Positions 21,371 to 30,080 of a DNA stretch of 64,000 nucleotides are shown here, in pieces; position 1 is the stretch's first letter; every line of letters begins with the position of its first letter. The notes under the pieces were generated by a model. It was not told the origin of the DNA, ran no database searches, and saw nothing but the letters and a program-made list of their open reading frames with translations. Made by a program: the position numbers and the translations under genes. Location of the stretch: contig NZ_MJEH01000062.1 in NCBI RefSeq assembly GCF_001742425.1, positions 1-64,000 of the forward strand. The letters are read 5' to 3'. Source of the DNA: Bacillus solimangrovi (lineage in GTDB: Bacteria; Bacillota; Bacilli; Bacillales; Bacillaceae_N).

Positions 21371-22804
21371 TCATTCTTTATCTTTTAATAATAACTCTTT
21401 CCCAGCAATACCAGGGTTAGTCATTTCGTAAGGGTGTAGAATCTTATCTAATTCTTCACTCGTTAAGATATTTTTGCTTATACAAATTTCTCTAATCGTT
21501 TTCTTCGTTTCAAGTGCTTCCTTTGCAATTGCAGATGCAGTCTCATAACCAACGTGAGGGTTAATTGCAGTGATCAGTCCGATACTATTGTTAACGTATT
21601 CGTTCATTCTCTCCTCATTTGCTTTAATGCCATCTACGCAATATTTACGGAAAACATTGAAGCAATTGGTCATGACTTTAATAGATTGAAGGAGATTGAA
21701 GACAAGTACTGGCCCCATCACATTTAGTTCAAATTGTCCTGCTTCTGAAGCTAGACAAATTGTATGATCATTTCCGATTACTTGGAAGGCACATTGATTT
21801 AGAACTTCAGCCATTACAGGATTTACCTTACCAGGCATAATCGATGACCCTGGTTGTCGAGCTGGTAGAGATATCTCACCGAGCCCTGCGCTTGGACCTG
21901 ATGCCATCATCCGAAGATCATTTGCCACTTTTGACATATTCATCATACATACTTTTAATGCAGATGAAACATCTAGATAACAATCTGTATTTTGCGTAGC
22001 ATCAACGAGATGATTGGTTTTGACAATTGGGAATCCACTAATGTTCCGAATGTTCTCTACGACGCGCTCAATGTATTCTGGATCTGCATTTAAGCCTGTT
22101 CCTACCGCAGTTGCTCCCATATTCACTTCATAGACATGTATGCGTGATTGCTCAACGCGTGCAATGTCTCGTTGCAAGACACGAGCATATGCTTCAAATT
22201 CTTGTCCAAGTCTAATTGGAACAGCATCTTGTAAGTGTGTTCTTCCCATTTTTAGAACAGAATCAAATTCTTCTGCTTTGAGGTGGAAGGAGTTGTATAG
22301 TTTATTCATTTCCTCTAGGAGATTCTCTAACATAATAAGAATGGCTAGATGAATCCCAGTTGGACATGCATCGTTTGTTGATTGTGACATATTTACATGG
22401 GAATTCGGACTAATCAATTTATAGTTGCCTTTTTCCTCGCCTAGTATTTCAAGTGCTCGATTTGCAATGACTTCATTCGTGTTCATGTTAATAGAGGTAC
22501 CAGCACCACCTTGAATAGGGTCTACTATAAATTGATCGCAAAATTTCCCGTCTATAACCTCATCAGATGCAGCAACAATGGCTTTTCCAACCCGTTCATT
22601 TAATTGTCCAATTTCCATATTTGCAAGTGCTGCTGATTTCTTTACGATTGCCATTCCACGAATAAGACTCCTCTCGATACGATATCCAGTGATCGGGAAG
22701 TTCTCTACTGCTCTAAGTGTTTGGACACCGTAGTAGGCATCAATAGGGACTTGTTTTTCTCCTAAGAAGTCTTTTTCTATTCTGACTGCTGTATTTTCGT
22801 TCAA
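21371..22804 (-). CDS. aspA: Aspartate ammonia-lyase (aspartase)
   Basis: 477 residues of the fumarase/aspartase superfamily; converts L-aspartate to fumarate and ammonia. The signature GSSIMPGKVNPVM holds the catalytic Ser loop, with YYGVQTLRAVENFPI at the N-terminus, GRTHLQDAVPIRLGQEF and NMGATAVGTGLN in the core. The YGVQT and GRTHLQDA patterns favour aspartase over class II fumarase. The start is TTG (22802-22804), eight bases after AGGAG. It is not next to an asparaginase gene, unlike the B. subtilis ansAB pair. Confidence 0.92.
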   Translation of the reverse strand: MNENTAVRIEKDFLGEKQVPIDAYYGVQTLRAVENFPITGYRIERSLIRGMAIVKKSAALANMEIGQLNERVGKAIVAASDEVIDGKFCDQFIVDPIQGGAGTSINMNTNEVIANRALEILGEEKGNYKLISPNSHVNMSQSTNDACPTGIHLAILIMLENLLEEMNKLYNSFHLKAEEFDSVLKMGRTHLQDAVPIRLGQEFEAYARVLQRDIARVEQSRIHVYEVNMGATAVGTGLNADPEYIERVVENIRNISGFPIVKTNHLVDATQNTDCYLDVSSALKVCMMNMSKVANDLRMMASGPSAGLGEISLPARQPGSSIMPGKVNPVMAEVLNQCAFQVIGNDHTICLASEAGQFELNVMGPVLVFNLLQSIKVMTNCFNVFRKYCVDGIKANEERMNEYVNNSIGLITAINPHVGYETASAIAKEALETKKTIREICISKNILTSEELDKILHPYEMTNPGIAGKELLLKDKE

Positions 22805-23012
22805 ATGATCATCTCCTAATGTTGTCTATGTTTTGGAAAGTCTATAGATGAAATTGATGAATTTGTAGTCAATTTTAACTATGTAAACAACATCTTACTA
22901 GTAATAAATATTCTTTGTAAAGTTGAAACGAACTATCTATGTATCCGATTATTTTATTTAGGACTTATCTAAAGAAAAGGCTAATTTAAAATAATGTTTT
23001 TATTAAAAAACC

Positions 23013-23041
23013 TTGACCAACTTGTTTATACAAGTTACACT
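23013..23041 (+). promoter_or_regulatory. tre promoter containing TreR operator O1
   Basis: TTGACC (23013-23018), 17 bases, TACACT (23036-23041). The spacer is almost entirely the palindrome ACTTGTTTATACAAGT (23020-23035), which matches the TTGTATATACAA-type TreR operator of Bacillus. Repressor binding would sit directly between -35 and -10. Confidence 0.87.
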
Positions 23042-23051
23042 AAAAACAGTT

Positions 23052-23065
23052 CTTGTATATACAAG
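23052..23065 (+). promoter_or_regulatory. TreR operator O2
   Basis: A perfect 14-bp palindrome CTTGTATATACAAG, centred 31 bases (about three helical turns) after the O1 centre and just downstream of the expected transcription start. Confidence 0.87.
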
Positions 23066-23127
23066 TTATATTTTTAACATTTCATAATGACCTAATTTTT
23101 TAAGTTGATTTATTTTTTTGCACTTCA

Positions 23128-23141
23128 TGTAAGCGAATACA
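23128..23141 (+). promoter_or_regulatory. Candidate cre (CcpA site) before treP
   Basis: TGTAAGCGAATACA matches the TGWNANCGNTNWCA consensus in 13 of 14 positions and lies 19 bases before the treP ATG. As a roadblock-type site it fits catabolite repression of trehalose use. Confidence 0.72.
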
Positions 23142-23159
23142 TCATGGGAGGGAAAAAAC

Positions 23160-24566
23160 ATGGCAGTGAACAAGGAATCCATAGAGCAAATACTTGAAGC
23201 TATTGGTGGTAAGGACAATGTCTCTGTTGCAACGCACTGTGTCACACGTCTCCGCTTTGCTCTGAAAGATGAAAGTGTTGTCGATAAAGAAAAATTAGAG
23301 AATATCGACCTCGTGAAAGGTTCATTTTCAAGCAACGGTCAATTTCAAGTCATTATTGGTCCAGGGTTAGTTGAAAAAGTGTACAAGGAATTGGTTGATA
23401 TAGCGGACATTGACTCCGCTACTAAGGAAGATGTGAAAGAGCAAACCTCTAAGAAGATGAATCCGTTGCAACGTGCGGTTAAGACATTGGCAGATATTTT
23501 CATCCCAATTTTGCCTGCGATTGTAACAGCTGGTCTATTAATGGGGTTAAATAACCTTCTTACAGGAGCAGATATTTTTTATGAAGGAAAATCATTAATT
23601 GATGTTCATACACAATGGGCTGACTTAGCGAGTATTATTAATTTGATTGCAAACACCTCATTTGTATTCTTGCCAGGGTTAATTGGTTGGTCCGCAGTTA
23701 AGAAATTCGGTGGAAATCCATTGCTCGGGATTGTACTAGGACTTATGCTTGTTCACCCGGATTTATTGAATGCTTGGGGATATGGATCAGCAAGTGAAAG
23801 TGGAGAAATACCTACATGGAATTTATTTGGACTCATAATTGAAAAAGTAGGTTATCAAGGACAAGTTCTTCCTATTTTAGTAGCATCTTATGTACTTGCA
23901 AAGATTGAGATTACAATGAACAAAATTGTACCAGATGCATTCAAGCTTTTGATTGTTGCCCCAATTACATTGCTAGTAACAGGGTTCTTATCGTTTATTG
24001 TTATTGGTCCATTAACGTTTACAATTGGTAATGTTTTAACTAATGGTTTAATTGGAATCTTTGATTCATTTGCAGCATTAGGTGGCCTTGTATATGGTGG
24101 TTTTTATGCTTTGCTCGTTGTGACAGGTATGCACCATACGTTCTTAGCAGTAGACTTGCAGTTAATTTCTAGTGCAGGTGGAACATTCTTATGGCCAATG
24201 TTAGCACTTTCAAATATTGCACAAGGCTCTGCTGCACTTGCGATGATGTTCGTAGTAAAAGATGAGAAGCTAAAAGGTCTATCATTAACATCAGCAATCT
24301 CAGCATATCTTGGTATTACAGAACCAGCGATGTTTGGCGTAAACATTCGATACAAATATCCATTTATTTGCGCGATGATTGCTTCAGGTATTGCAGGTAT
24401 GCTTCTTGCGATTAAAGGGGTTAAAGCAGCATCAATCGGTGTAGGAGGAGTACCTGGTATTTTCTCGATTTATTCTCAATATTGGGGAATATTCTTAGTT
24501 GGTATGGTAATCGTACTCGTCGTTCCATTCTTTGGTACAATTATCTATTCAAAAATAAAAAAATAA
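23160..24566 (+). CDS. treP: Trehalose-specific PTS enzyme IIBC
   Basis: 468 residues; imports and phosphorylates trehalose to trehalose 6-phosphate. The IIB domain is at the N-terminus with phosphocysteine Cys27 in VATHCVTRLRFAL. The IIC domain (about 105-465) has roughly ten hydrophobic helices and the conserved segments FIPILPAIVTAGLLMG and GITEPAMFGVNIRYKYP. No IIA domain is present, so a shared glucose-type IIA is required. It is the first gene of treP-treA-treR. Confidence 0.95.
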   Translation: MAVNKESIEQILEAIGGKDNVSVATHCVTRLRFALKDESVVDKEKLENIDLVKGSFSSNGQFQVIIGPGLVEKVYKELVDIADIDSATKEDVKEQTSKKMNPLQRAVKTLADIFIPILPAIVTAGLLMGLNNLLTGADIFYEGKSLIDVHTQWADLASIINLIANTSFVFLPGLIGWSAVKKFGGNPLLGIVLGLMLVHPDLLNAWGYGSASESGEIPTWNLFGLIIEKVGYQGQVLPILVASYVLAKIEITMNKIVPDAFKLLIVAPITLLVTGFLSFIVIGPLTFTIGNVLTNGLIGIFDSFAALGGLVYGGFYALLVVTGMHHTFLAVDLQLISSAGGTFLWPMLALSNIAQGSAALAMMFVVKDEKLKGLSLTSAISAYLGITEPAMFGVNIRYKYPFICAMIASGIAGMLLAIKGVKAASIGVGGVPGIFSIYSQYWGIFLVGMVIVLVVPFFGTIIYSKIKK

Positions 24567-24575
24567 AACCTACAG

Positions 24576-24601
24576 CAACCTTCAACTATGTTTGGAGGTT
24601 G
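24576..24601 (+). other. Hairpin between treP and treA
   Basis: CAACCTTCAA pairs over ten bases (one G-U) with TTTGGAGGTTG across a short loop. The following TTGTCTTG is a poor T run, so this looks like an intercistronic processing or partial-termination hairpin that could set the treP:treA ratio. Confidence 0.55.
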
Positions 24602-24651
24602 TTGTCTTGACATCTTGGAATGTTGCATAACTATAAAATGGTGGTGATTCC

Positions 24652-26325
24652 ATGGCACAGCCTTGGTGGAAAAAATCAGTAGTATATCAAATTTATCCGA
24701 AAAGCTTTAACGATACAACTGGTAACGGTACTGGTGATATTGAAGGAATTATAGAAAAACTAGATTATTTAAAAGAGCTTGGAGTAGATGTTGTTTGGCT
24801 TACTCCCATCTATAAATCTCCACAGCGTGACAATGGATATGATATAAGTGATTATTATCAAATTCACGAAGAATATGGAACGATGGAAGACTTTGAACGA
24901 CTTTTGAATGAAGCACATGACCGTGATATTAAAATTATTATGGATATTGTCGTAAATCACACGTCAACTGAACATCAATGGTTTAAGCAAGCATCTCAAT
25001 CAAAAGATAATCCTTATCGTGATTTTTATATTTGGAAAGAAAGTGATAACGGAGTAGCACCGAATAACTGGCAATCGAAGTTCGGTGGTTCGGCTTGGGA
25101 ATATGATGAAACTAGTAGTCAATATTATTTACACTTGTTCGATGTTACACAAGCTGATTTGAATTGGGAAAATGAAACGGTACGCAATAAAGTATATGAA
25201 ATGATGCACTTCTGGTTTGCTAAAGGTGTTGATGGCTTTCGCTTAGATGTCATCAATCTCATTTCGAAAGCGCAGAATTTCCCCAATGATAACGAAGGAG
25301 ACGGGCGGAAATTTTATACAGATGGGCCACGAGCACATGAATTTATGCATGAGATGAATCGTAAAGTATTCTCAAAATATAAATCAATGACGGTTGGAGA
25401 AATGTCATCCACAACAATTGAAGATTGCGTTAAATATACCAATCCAACAAGTCAAGAATTAGATATGACATTTAACTTTCATCATTTGAAGGTTGATTAT
25501 CCAAATGGTGAGAAGTGGGCAATCGCCGATTTTGACTTTCTTGAATTGAAACAAATTTTATCAAAGTGGCAAACTGAAATGAACAATGGTGGAGGGTGGA
25601 ATGCGCTTTTTTGGTGCAACCATGATCAACCACGTATTGTATCGAGATATGGAAATGATAGTGAGTATCGTGAAGAATCAGCTAAGATGCTCGCAACAAC
25701 AATCCATTTGATGCAAGGGACTCCTTATATTTATCAAGGTGAAGAGATAGGGATGACTAATCCGAAATTCAACAAAATTAAGGATTACCGTGATGTTGAA
25801 ACATTAAACATGTATAAACTAATGCATGGACAAGATAAATCAGAAGCAGAGATTATCGAGATTATAAAACAAAAATCTCGTGATAATTCTCGAACTCCTA
25901 TTCACTGGACAGAACAGAAAAATGCAGGATTCACATTGGGCACACCTTGGATTCCAGTTGCAGAAAATTATAAAGAAATTAATGTAGAGCAGGCATTGAA
26001 AGATTCAAATTCGACTTTTTATCATTATAAGAAGTTAATTCAGTTGAGAAAAGAGTTGGACATTATAACGAATGGTGATTATCAGTTGTTATTGGAAGAT
26101 CACCCACGAATTTTTGCATATACAAGAAATTCTAGGCATGAAACTTTACTTGTAATTAATAATTTCTATGATAATGAAGCAGTAGTTAAATTACCTCAAG
26201 AAATAGATGTGAAAAACTATAAACCAGAACTTGTGTTAAGTAATTATAATGATTCAACTACTGATTTTTCTGAAATAGTATTGCGTCCATTTGAGTCAAT
26301 CGTATATCATTTAAAGAGAAAGTAA
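24652..26325 (+). CDS. treA: Trehalose-6-phosphate hydrolase
   Basis: 557 residues of glycoside hydrolase family 13; splits trehalose 6-phosphate into glucose and glucose 6-phosphate. The barrel starts with WWKKSVVYQIYPKSF; the catalytic nucleophile is in DGFRLDVINL, the general acid in MTVGEMSSTT and the third acid in WCNHDQPRIVSRYG. The DVVWLTPIYKSPQRDNGYDI stretch is typical of the subgroup that includes oligo-1,6-glucosidases, and the tre context decides in favour of TreA. Confidence 0.95.
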   Translation: MAQPWWKKSVVYQIYPKSFNDTTGNGTGDIEGIIEKLDYLKELGVDVVWLTPIYKSPQRDNGYDISDYYQIHEEYGTMEDFERLLNEAHDRDIKIIMDIVVNHTSTEHQWFKQASQSKDNPYRDFYIWKESDNGVAPNNWQSKFGGSAWEYDETSSQYYLHLFDVTQADLNWENETVRNKVYEMMHFWFAKGVDGFRLDVINLISKAQNFPNDNEGDGRKFYTDGPRAHEFMHEMNRKVFSKYKSMTVGEMSSTTIEDCVKYTNPTSQELDMTFNFHHLKVDYPNGEKWAIADFDFLELKQILSKWQTEMNNGGGWNALFWCNHDQPRIVSRYGNDSEYREESAKMLATTIHLMQGTPYIYQGEEIGMTNPKFNKIKDYRDVETLNMYKLMHGQDKSEAEIIEIIKQKSRDNSRTPIHWTEQKNAGFTLGTPWIPVAENYKEINVEQALKDSNSTFYHYKKLIQLRKELDIITNGDYQLLLEDHPRIFAYTRNSRHETLLVINNFYDNEAVVKLPQEIDVKNYKPELVLSNYNDSTTDFSEIVLRPFESIVYHLKRK

Positions 26326-26333
26326 GAAATTTC

Positions 26334-26367
26334 GAGAAGACAGTGTAAATTGAGCTTCTCCTTCTTT
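26334..26367 (+). terminator. Weak terminator after treA
   Basis: GAGAAG (26334-26339) pairs with CTTCTC (26355-26360) across a 15-base loop, followed by CTTCTTTT. A 6-bp stem suggests incomplete termination, letting some transcripts reach treR. Confidence 0.5.
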
Positions 26368-26443
26368 TAATCGTTCAAGTATAAATATTATGAGATACAC
26401 CCTTTTCTTAATTAAATTATTATTAGAAAAAACGGTGATTCAA

Positions 26444-27157
26444 ATGAAGAATAAGTATAATGGCATTTATCAAGAATTAGCTAACCGTATTAAGGACGGT
26501 ATGTACCAACCGCTTGAGAAATTACCTTCTGAACATGAGCTTGTAGAAGAATTTGAAGTGTCACGAGAAACGATTAGAAAGGCGCTTAACCTACTCGCCC
26601 AGAATGGATACATTCAGAAAGTACGTGGGAAAGGATCGGTCGTACTTGAAGTTGGGAAATTTAACTTTCCGATTTCAGGTTTAGTAAGTTTTAAAGAACT
26701 CGCAAATAAATTAGGCAAAGAATCAAGCACGAAAGTTCATGAGTTATCAATTATTCATCCTGATCGATATTTAATGAATCAGTTAAAGGCAAATGAGCAA
26801 TCAGAGATATGGAAAGTTGTTCGTGTTCGTAAAATTGATAATGACCGAATTATTCTTGATAAAGATTATTTTCTCAAGAAATTTGTGCCTTCTTTAACGA
26901 AGGATATTTGTGAAGATTCAATTTATGAGTATTTAGAAAAAGAACTAAATATAAAAATTAGCTTTGCAAAGAAAGAATTTTTTGTTGAACAAGCGACAGA
27001 AGAAGATAAGGAATTACTTGATTTACAAATGTATGATTCAGTTGTTGTAGTAAAGAATTACGTGTATTTAAATGATGCAAGCTTATTTCAATATACTGAA
27101 TCTCGCCATCGCCCTGACAAATTTAGATTTGTGGATTTTGCACGTAGACAAACTTAA
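26444..27157 (+). CDS. treR: TreR, trehalose operon repressor (GntR/HutC family)
   Basis: 237 residues from the ATG at 26444, close to the 238 of B. subtilis TreR; an upstream in-frame ATG at 26390 lacks a ribosome binding site. The GntR winged-helix domain (about 1-75) shows IYQELANRIKDGMY, LPSEHELVEEFEVSRETIRK and YIQKVRGKGSVV. The UTRA effector domain follows and in TreR binds trehalose 6-phosphate. It likely acts on the two palindromes upstream of treP. Confidence 0.93.
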   Translation: MKNKYNGIYQELANRIKDGMYQPLEKLPSEHELVEEFEVSRETIRKALNLLAQNGYIQKVRGKGSVVLEVGKFNFPISGLVSFKELANKLGKESSTKVHELSIIHPDRYLMNQLKANEQSEIWKVVRVRKIDNDRIILDKDYFLKKFVPSLTKDICEDSIYEYLEKELNIKISFAKKEFFVEQATEEDKELLDLQMYDSVVVVKNYVYLNDASLFQYTESRHRPDKFRFVDFARRQT

Positions 27158-27165
27158 TCACATTG

Positions 27166-27207
27166 AAAAGGTGTTAGCATCCATTGGGGATCTGACACCT
27201 TTTTATG
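27166..27207 (+). terminator. tre operon terminator
   Basis: Twelve-base arms AAAAGGTGTTAG (27166-27177) and CTGACACCTTTT (27192-27203), with one mismatch, end in a T run. Confidence 0.9.
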
Positions 27208-27333
27208 TTTCAAACTAGTATAATATGGTAGTAGTAGTTTGAAGAATAAATGATTTATCTTGAGGGTGAGAAAATTAACAGAGGATCTGGGATGGAAAGC
27301 AATGAATATTCACATAGGAAGAGGAGGATATAA

Positions 27334-28062
27334 ATGTTCTATGAACAAGTTCAACCACAAAAGCTTAAATCATTCCTCACGAATCCAACACATGAATCAT
27401 TGGAAAATTTATTATTAAACAATACAGGTGAGACAGACTTTTTAGACTTTAAAATGAAATGGATTGAAATTACGAAACTTGCTAAACATATGTTAGCAAT
27501 TGCAAATTCAGGTGGCGGATGTATTTTATTTGGAGTAAGTCAGCCTGAAGACGGAAAGGTACTGTTAGAAGGGGTGCCTGATGAAGAGTTTCTAGATAAA
27601 GCAGATATTGATAATAAATTAGATAATTACCTTCCAAAATGGCTTAAATATCGTACAGAGGATTTTATTTATAATGATCGAGCGAACAAAGAGGTTCGGA
27701 ATAAAAAATTTCAAGTGCTAATTATCGAATATGATCCAAAATATGTGCCTTATACATCTATTGTAAGTAGAGGAGAGCTACGCTACGGTGCAATTTATGT
27801 TAGACAAGGAACAAAGTCAATCGAAGCTTCTAATGAAAAGCTAGTAGAAATGATATTACGAAAAGTTCAATCAGGTGGATCTTCAGCTGCAGAACTAAGT
27901 TTACAGGAGCATCTAATGCAATTGCGTTTATTATATTACGAACAGAATAAAGTTGTAGAAGACGATTATAGTCGTTTTATAAAAAGGGCAATCAAGGAGA
28001 AGCAACGGAGAATAGAAGAAATCCTTGATATTCATTCTGTTAATGATGATCAGTTACATTGA
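27334..28062 (+). CDS. AlbA_2 (Schlafen-type) domain protein
   Basis: 242 residues, ATG behind GAGGAGGAT. The N-terminal 150 residues show the AlbA_2 fold pattern: NNTGETDFLDFKMKWIE, then LAKHMLAIANSGGGCILFGVS, and a late RYGAIYVRQGTKSIEAS. These domains occur in putative transcriptional regulators, SLFN proteins and some defence proteins, and may bind nucleic acid or nucleotide. The C-terminal 70 residues are charged and helical with no known domain. It is monocistronic between tre and acyP. Function is unknown. Confidence 0.75.
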   Translation: MFYEQVQPQKLKSFLTNPTHESLENLLLNNTGETDFLDFKMKWIEITKLAKHMLAIANSGGGCILFGVSQPEDGKVLLEGVPDEEFLDKADIDNKLDNYLPKWLKYRTEDFIYNDRANKEVRNKKFQVLIIEYDPKYVPYTSIVSRGELRYGAIYVRQGTKSIEASNEKLVEMILRKVQSGGSSAAELSLQEHLMQLRLLYYEQNKVVEDDYSRFIKRAIKEKQRRIEEILDIHSVNDDQLH

Positions 28063-28490
28063 TTATTGTTGAAGATTAGTACGAAAAAAATAAGTTAGTT
28101 CAATAATGATCGGTTGTGTAGTTTATGTTGTATGTGGGGAAAGGGATGTTGTCTAGTCAGTGAACTTAGGGTTTGATAGTAAAGTGGATATTTTATAGAG
28201 AATGAATGCCCTTAGATTTCATTTAAATGTAGAAAAATTAGCTTAAGAGAATGTAATAGATTGAGTAAGTAGATTATTCATGAATTCATTCAAAAAGTTA
28301 GAGTAACCACATAAGTAAATCTATCAGTTATGTGAACTTGGAAAAAAGAGAATCGAAATCATGTTTTCATAACTTAGAATGATTCGCATAAGGAAATGTA
28401 ATTGGATTGCAGAGCTTAGCACGTTATATAAAACTAAAAAAATTAGTAATTAATAGAAAAGAATCCTTAGTATGATGGGATGTGTTATCC
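28063..28490. other. Gene-free intergenic stretch
   Basis: This AT-rich stretch of about 430 bases follows the AlbA_2 gene. I find no reading frame with a ribosome binding site, no RNA gene and no strong hairpin until the stem at 28493. Confidence 0.6.
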
Positions 28491-28492
28491 AT

Positions 28493-28527
28493 ATATCAGT
28501 GGGGTTAATAGAAATCCCCACTGATAT
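28493..28527 (-). terminator. Strong hairpin after the acylphosphatase gene
   Basis: A perfect 12-bp stem (ATATCAGTGGGG, 28493-28504, with 28516-28527) closes an 11-base loop just past the acyP stop. Neither side has a long T run, so it may act as an mRNA-stabilising 3' end as much as a terminator. Confidence 0.65.
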
Positions 28528-28532
28528 AAGCT

Positions 28533-28802
28533 TCATTTTATTTTAAAAGAAGAATAGTGATTAAAAGAAGCATCTTCGTATTGCTCAACACGACTGACAT
28601 TCGAAAATGGGCTTCCACGTTTGATGGCGTTTATAAAGTCATCAATTTGCTCGTTTGAACCTTCGGCATCGATTTCTACGGTTCCGTCTGTTCTATTTTT
28701 TGCCCATCCATTGACGTTCCTCTTTAACGCTTCTAGTTGTGTATATATGCGAAATCCGACACCTTGAACTTTTCCATGAACAATTAGATGATATCTCTTC
28801 AT
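28533..28802 (-). CDS. acyP: Acylphosphatase
   Basis: 89 residues from the ATG at 28800-28802; an adjacent ATG at 28803-28805 is also possible but is closer to the AAAGGG site. Hydrolyses acyl phosphates. The catalytic Arg is in GKVQGVGFRIYTQ and the Asn in GWAKNRTDGTVEIDAEG, the two family signatures. Size is normal for the small alpha/beta-sandwich enzyme. Monocistronic. Confidence 0.94.
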   Translation of the reverse strand: MKRYHLIVHGKVQGVGFRIYTQLEALKRNVNGWAKNRTDGTVEIDAEGSNEQIDDFINAIKRGSPFSNVSRVEQYEDASFNHYSSFKIK

Positions 28803-28929
28803 CATAACACCCTTTCGTATCTTAATCTCAAAATATAGTCTTTTATTAGCTTAACTCGTTTAAATTAACCCTCTTTTGCCCATAATGTAAAAAAATACTT
28901 TATACATTGGGTGGAAGGAGAGAGCGATT

Positions 28930-30027
28930 ATGGATGGTAAGAAAGCAGGCGTTCCTGATTATTTTGTTAAAGTTGGGAGTGGTGCTTATCTATCGAAATA
29001 TGACCCCCGTTTTTTAGAGAAATATGTACGATTCTTCCCACATGACGGTGAGAAATTATATGAATATGCTCAACAGCTTGTCTCTCAGGGCAAACGTGAT
29101 ATGGCAAAATACTATTACGGTAGAGCAGCTAAAGAAGGGTATTTTGGTAGAGTAAGTACACCTAATAGTATTATTATAAAGAAGGAACAGGAAGAAACAA
29201 AGAAGCAAAAAGGTGTTACATTTTTATTGTGGATAAATTTTATATTGTTACTATTGATATTATTGTTTATAGGTCATTTATTTTATACAGAATTGCTGGA
29301 TGGGAAAATGCATGCTGAACCAACTGTATCAATGACAAATGATAGAGCAGAGTATGACTTAATCGCAAATAGTGAAAGAGAGACTGGGAGATTTCCTTTA
29401 GCATTAATTGCGCTGAATGAAGCAATTGTAAATTATGAGGTGTATTATCATCAATATCCTAATTCAATCGATCAATTAACACAACCTTATCCAAATAATT
29501 GGATTAGTTCAATTCCTACTGGTGTAACATATATCGTTACAGAAGGTGGTTATGAGCTGTATTGGCAAGGGCAAGAAGTTTCAAAACTTTTGCCTCCAAT
29601 ACAGCTTCTTTATTATCAAGGTAGTAATATACTAGCATTGAATGTAGGCGGAGATTTTCTTGCTTCTTACCCTGTCGCTTCTGGTATAGAGCCATTACCT
29701 TTTGAATCAAGTCAAATCACCGAAAGGGTGGTTCAGCCAAATGGAGGTAAAGGAATACTTGGGACACGAGGCCTTGTTTTACATGAACAATACGCGATCC
29801 ATGGAACGAATGACCCTTCTTCAATTGGGAAAAATGTAAGCTTGGGTTGCTTAAGGATGAGTAATGAACAAGTAGAGGCGTTGTACCCATATATACCGAT
29901 TGGTACGCCATTAATAGTAAGAGATGAACCGTTTCATGAGATTGAGCCTTTCTTTAGTTCCTTACCTTTTCTTAATGTTATGGATCTTGAGCATGCACAC
30001 GATACGATTTTTAGATGGCGTCAGTAA
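28930..30027 (+). CDS. Membrane-anchored L,D-transpeptidase (YkuD domain)
   Basis: 365 residues. The N-terminal 95 residues are predicted cytoplasmic and contain a short TPR/Sel1-like helical pair (YEYAQQLVSQGKRDMAKYYY). One TM segment lies at about 97-117 (FLLWINFILLLLILLFIG). The extracytoplasmic part ends in a YkuD catalytic domain: His291 in YAIHGTND, and Cys307 with Arg309 in SLGCLRMSNEQ, the HX(n)SXGCXR arrangement. Such enzymes cross-link peptidoglycan through 3-3 bonds or tailor the spore wall. It is 53 bases upstream of the epimerase gene and may be cotranscribed with it. Confidence 0.9.
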   Translation: MDGKKAGVPDYFVKVGSGAYLSKYDPRFLEKYVRFFPHDGEKLYEYAQQLVSQGKRDMAKYYYGRAAKEGYFGRVSTPNSIIIKKEQEETKKQKGVTFLLWINFILLLLILLFIGHLFYTELLDGKMHAEPTVSMTNDRAEYDLIANSERETGRFPLALIALNEAIVNYEVYYHQYPNSIDQLTQPYPNNWISSIPTGVTYIVTEGGYELYWQGQEVSKLLPPIQLLYYQGSNILALNVGGDFLASYPVASGIEPLPFESSQITERVVQPNGGKGILGTRGLVLHEQYAIHGTNDPSSIGKNVSLGCLRMSNEQVEALYPYIPIGTPLIVRDEPFHEIEPFFSSLPFLNVMDLEHAHDTIFRWRQ

Positions 30028-30080
30028 GTAATTTACGATAAAATGTGTAAAGTTTAGTTCGAATGAAAGGATGCAAATAG

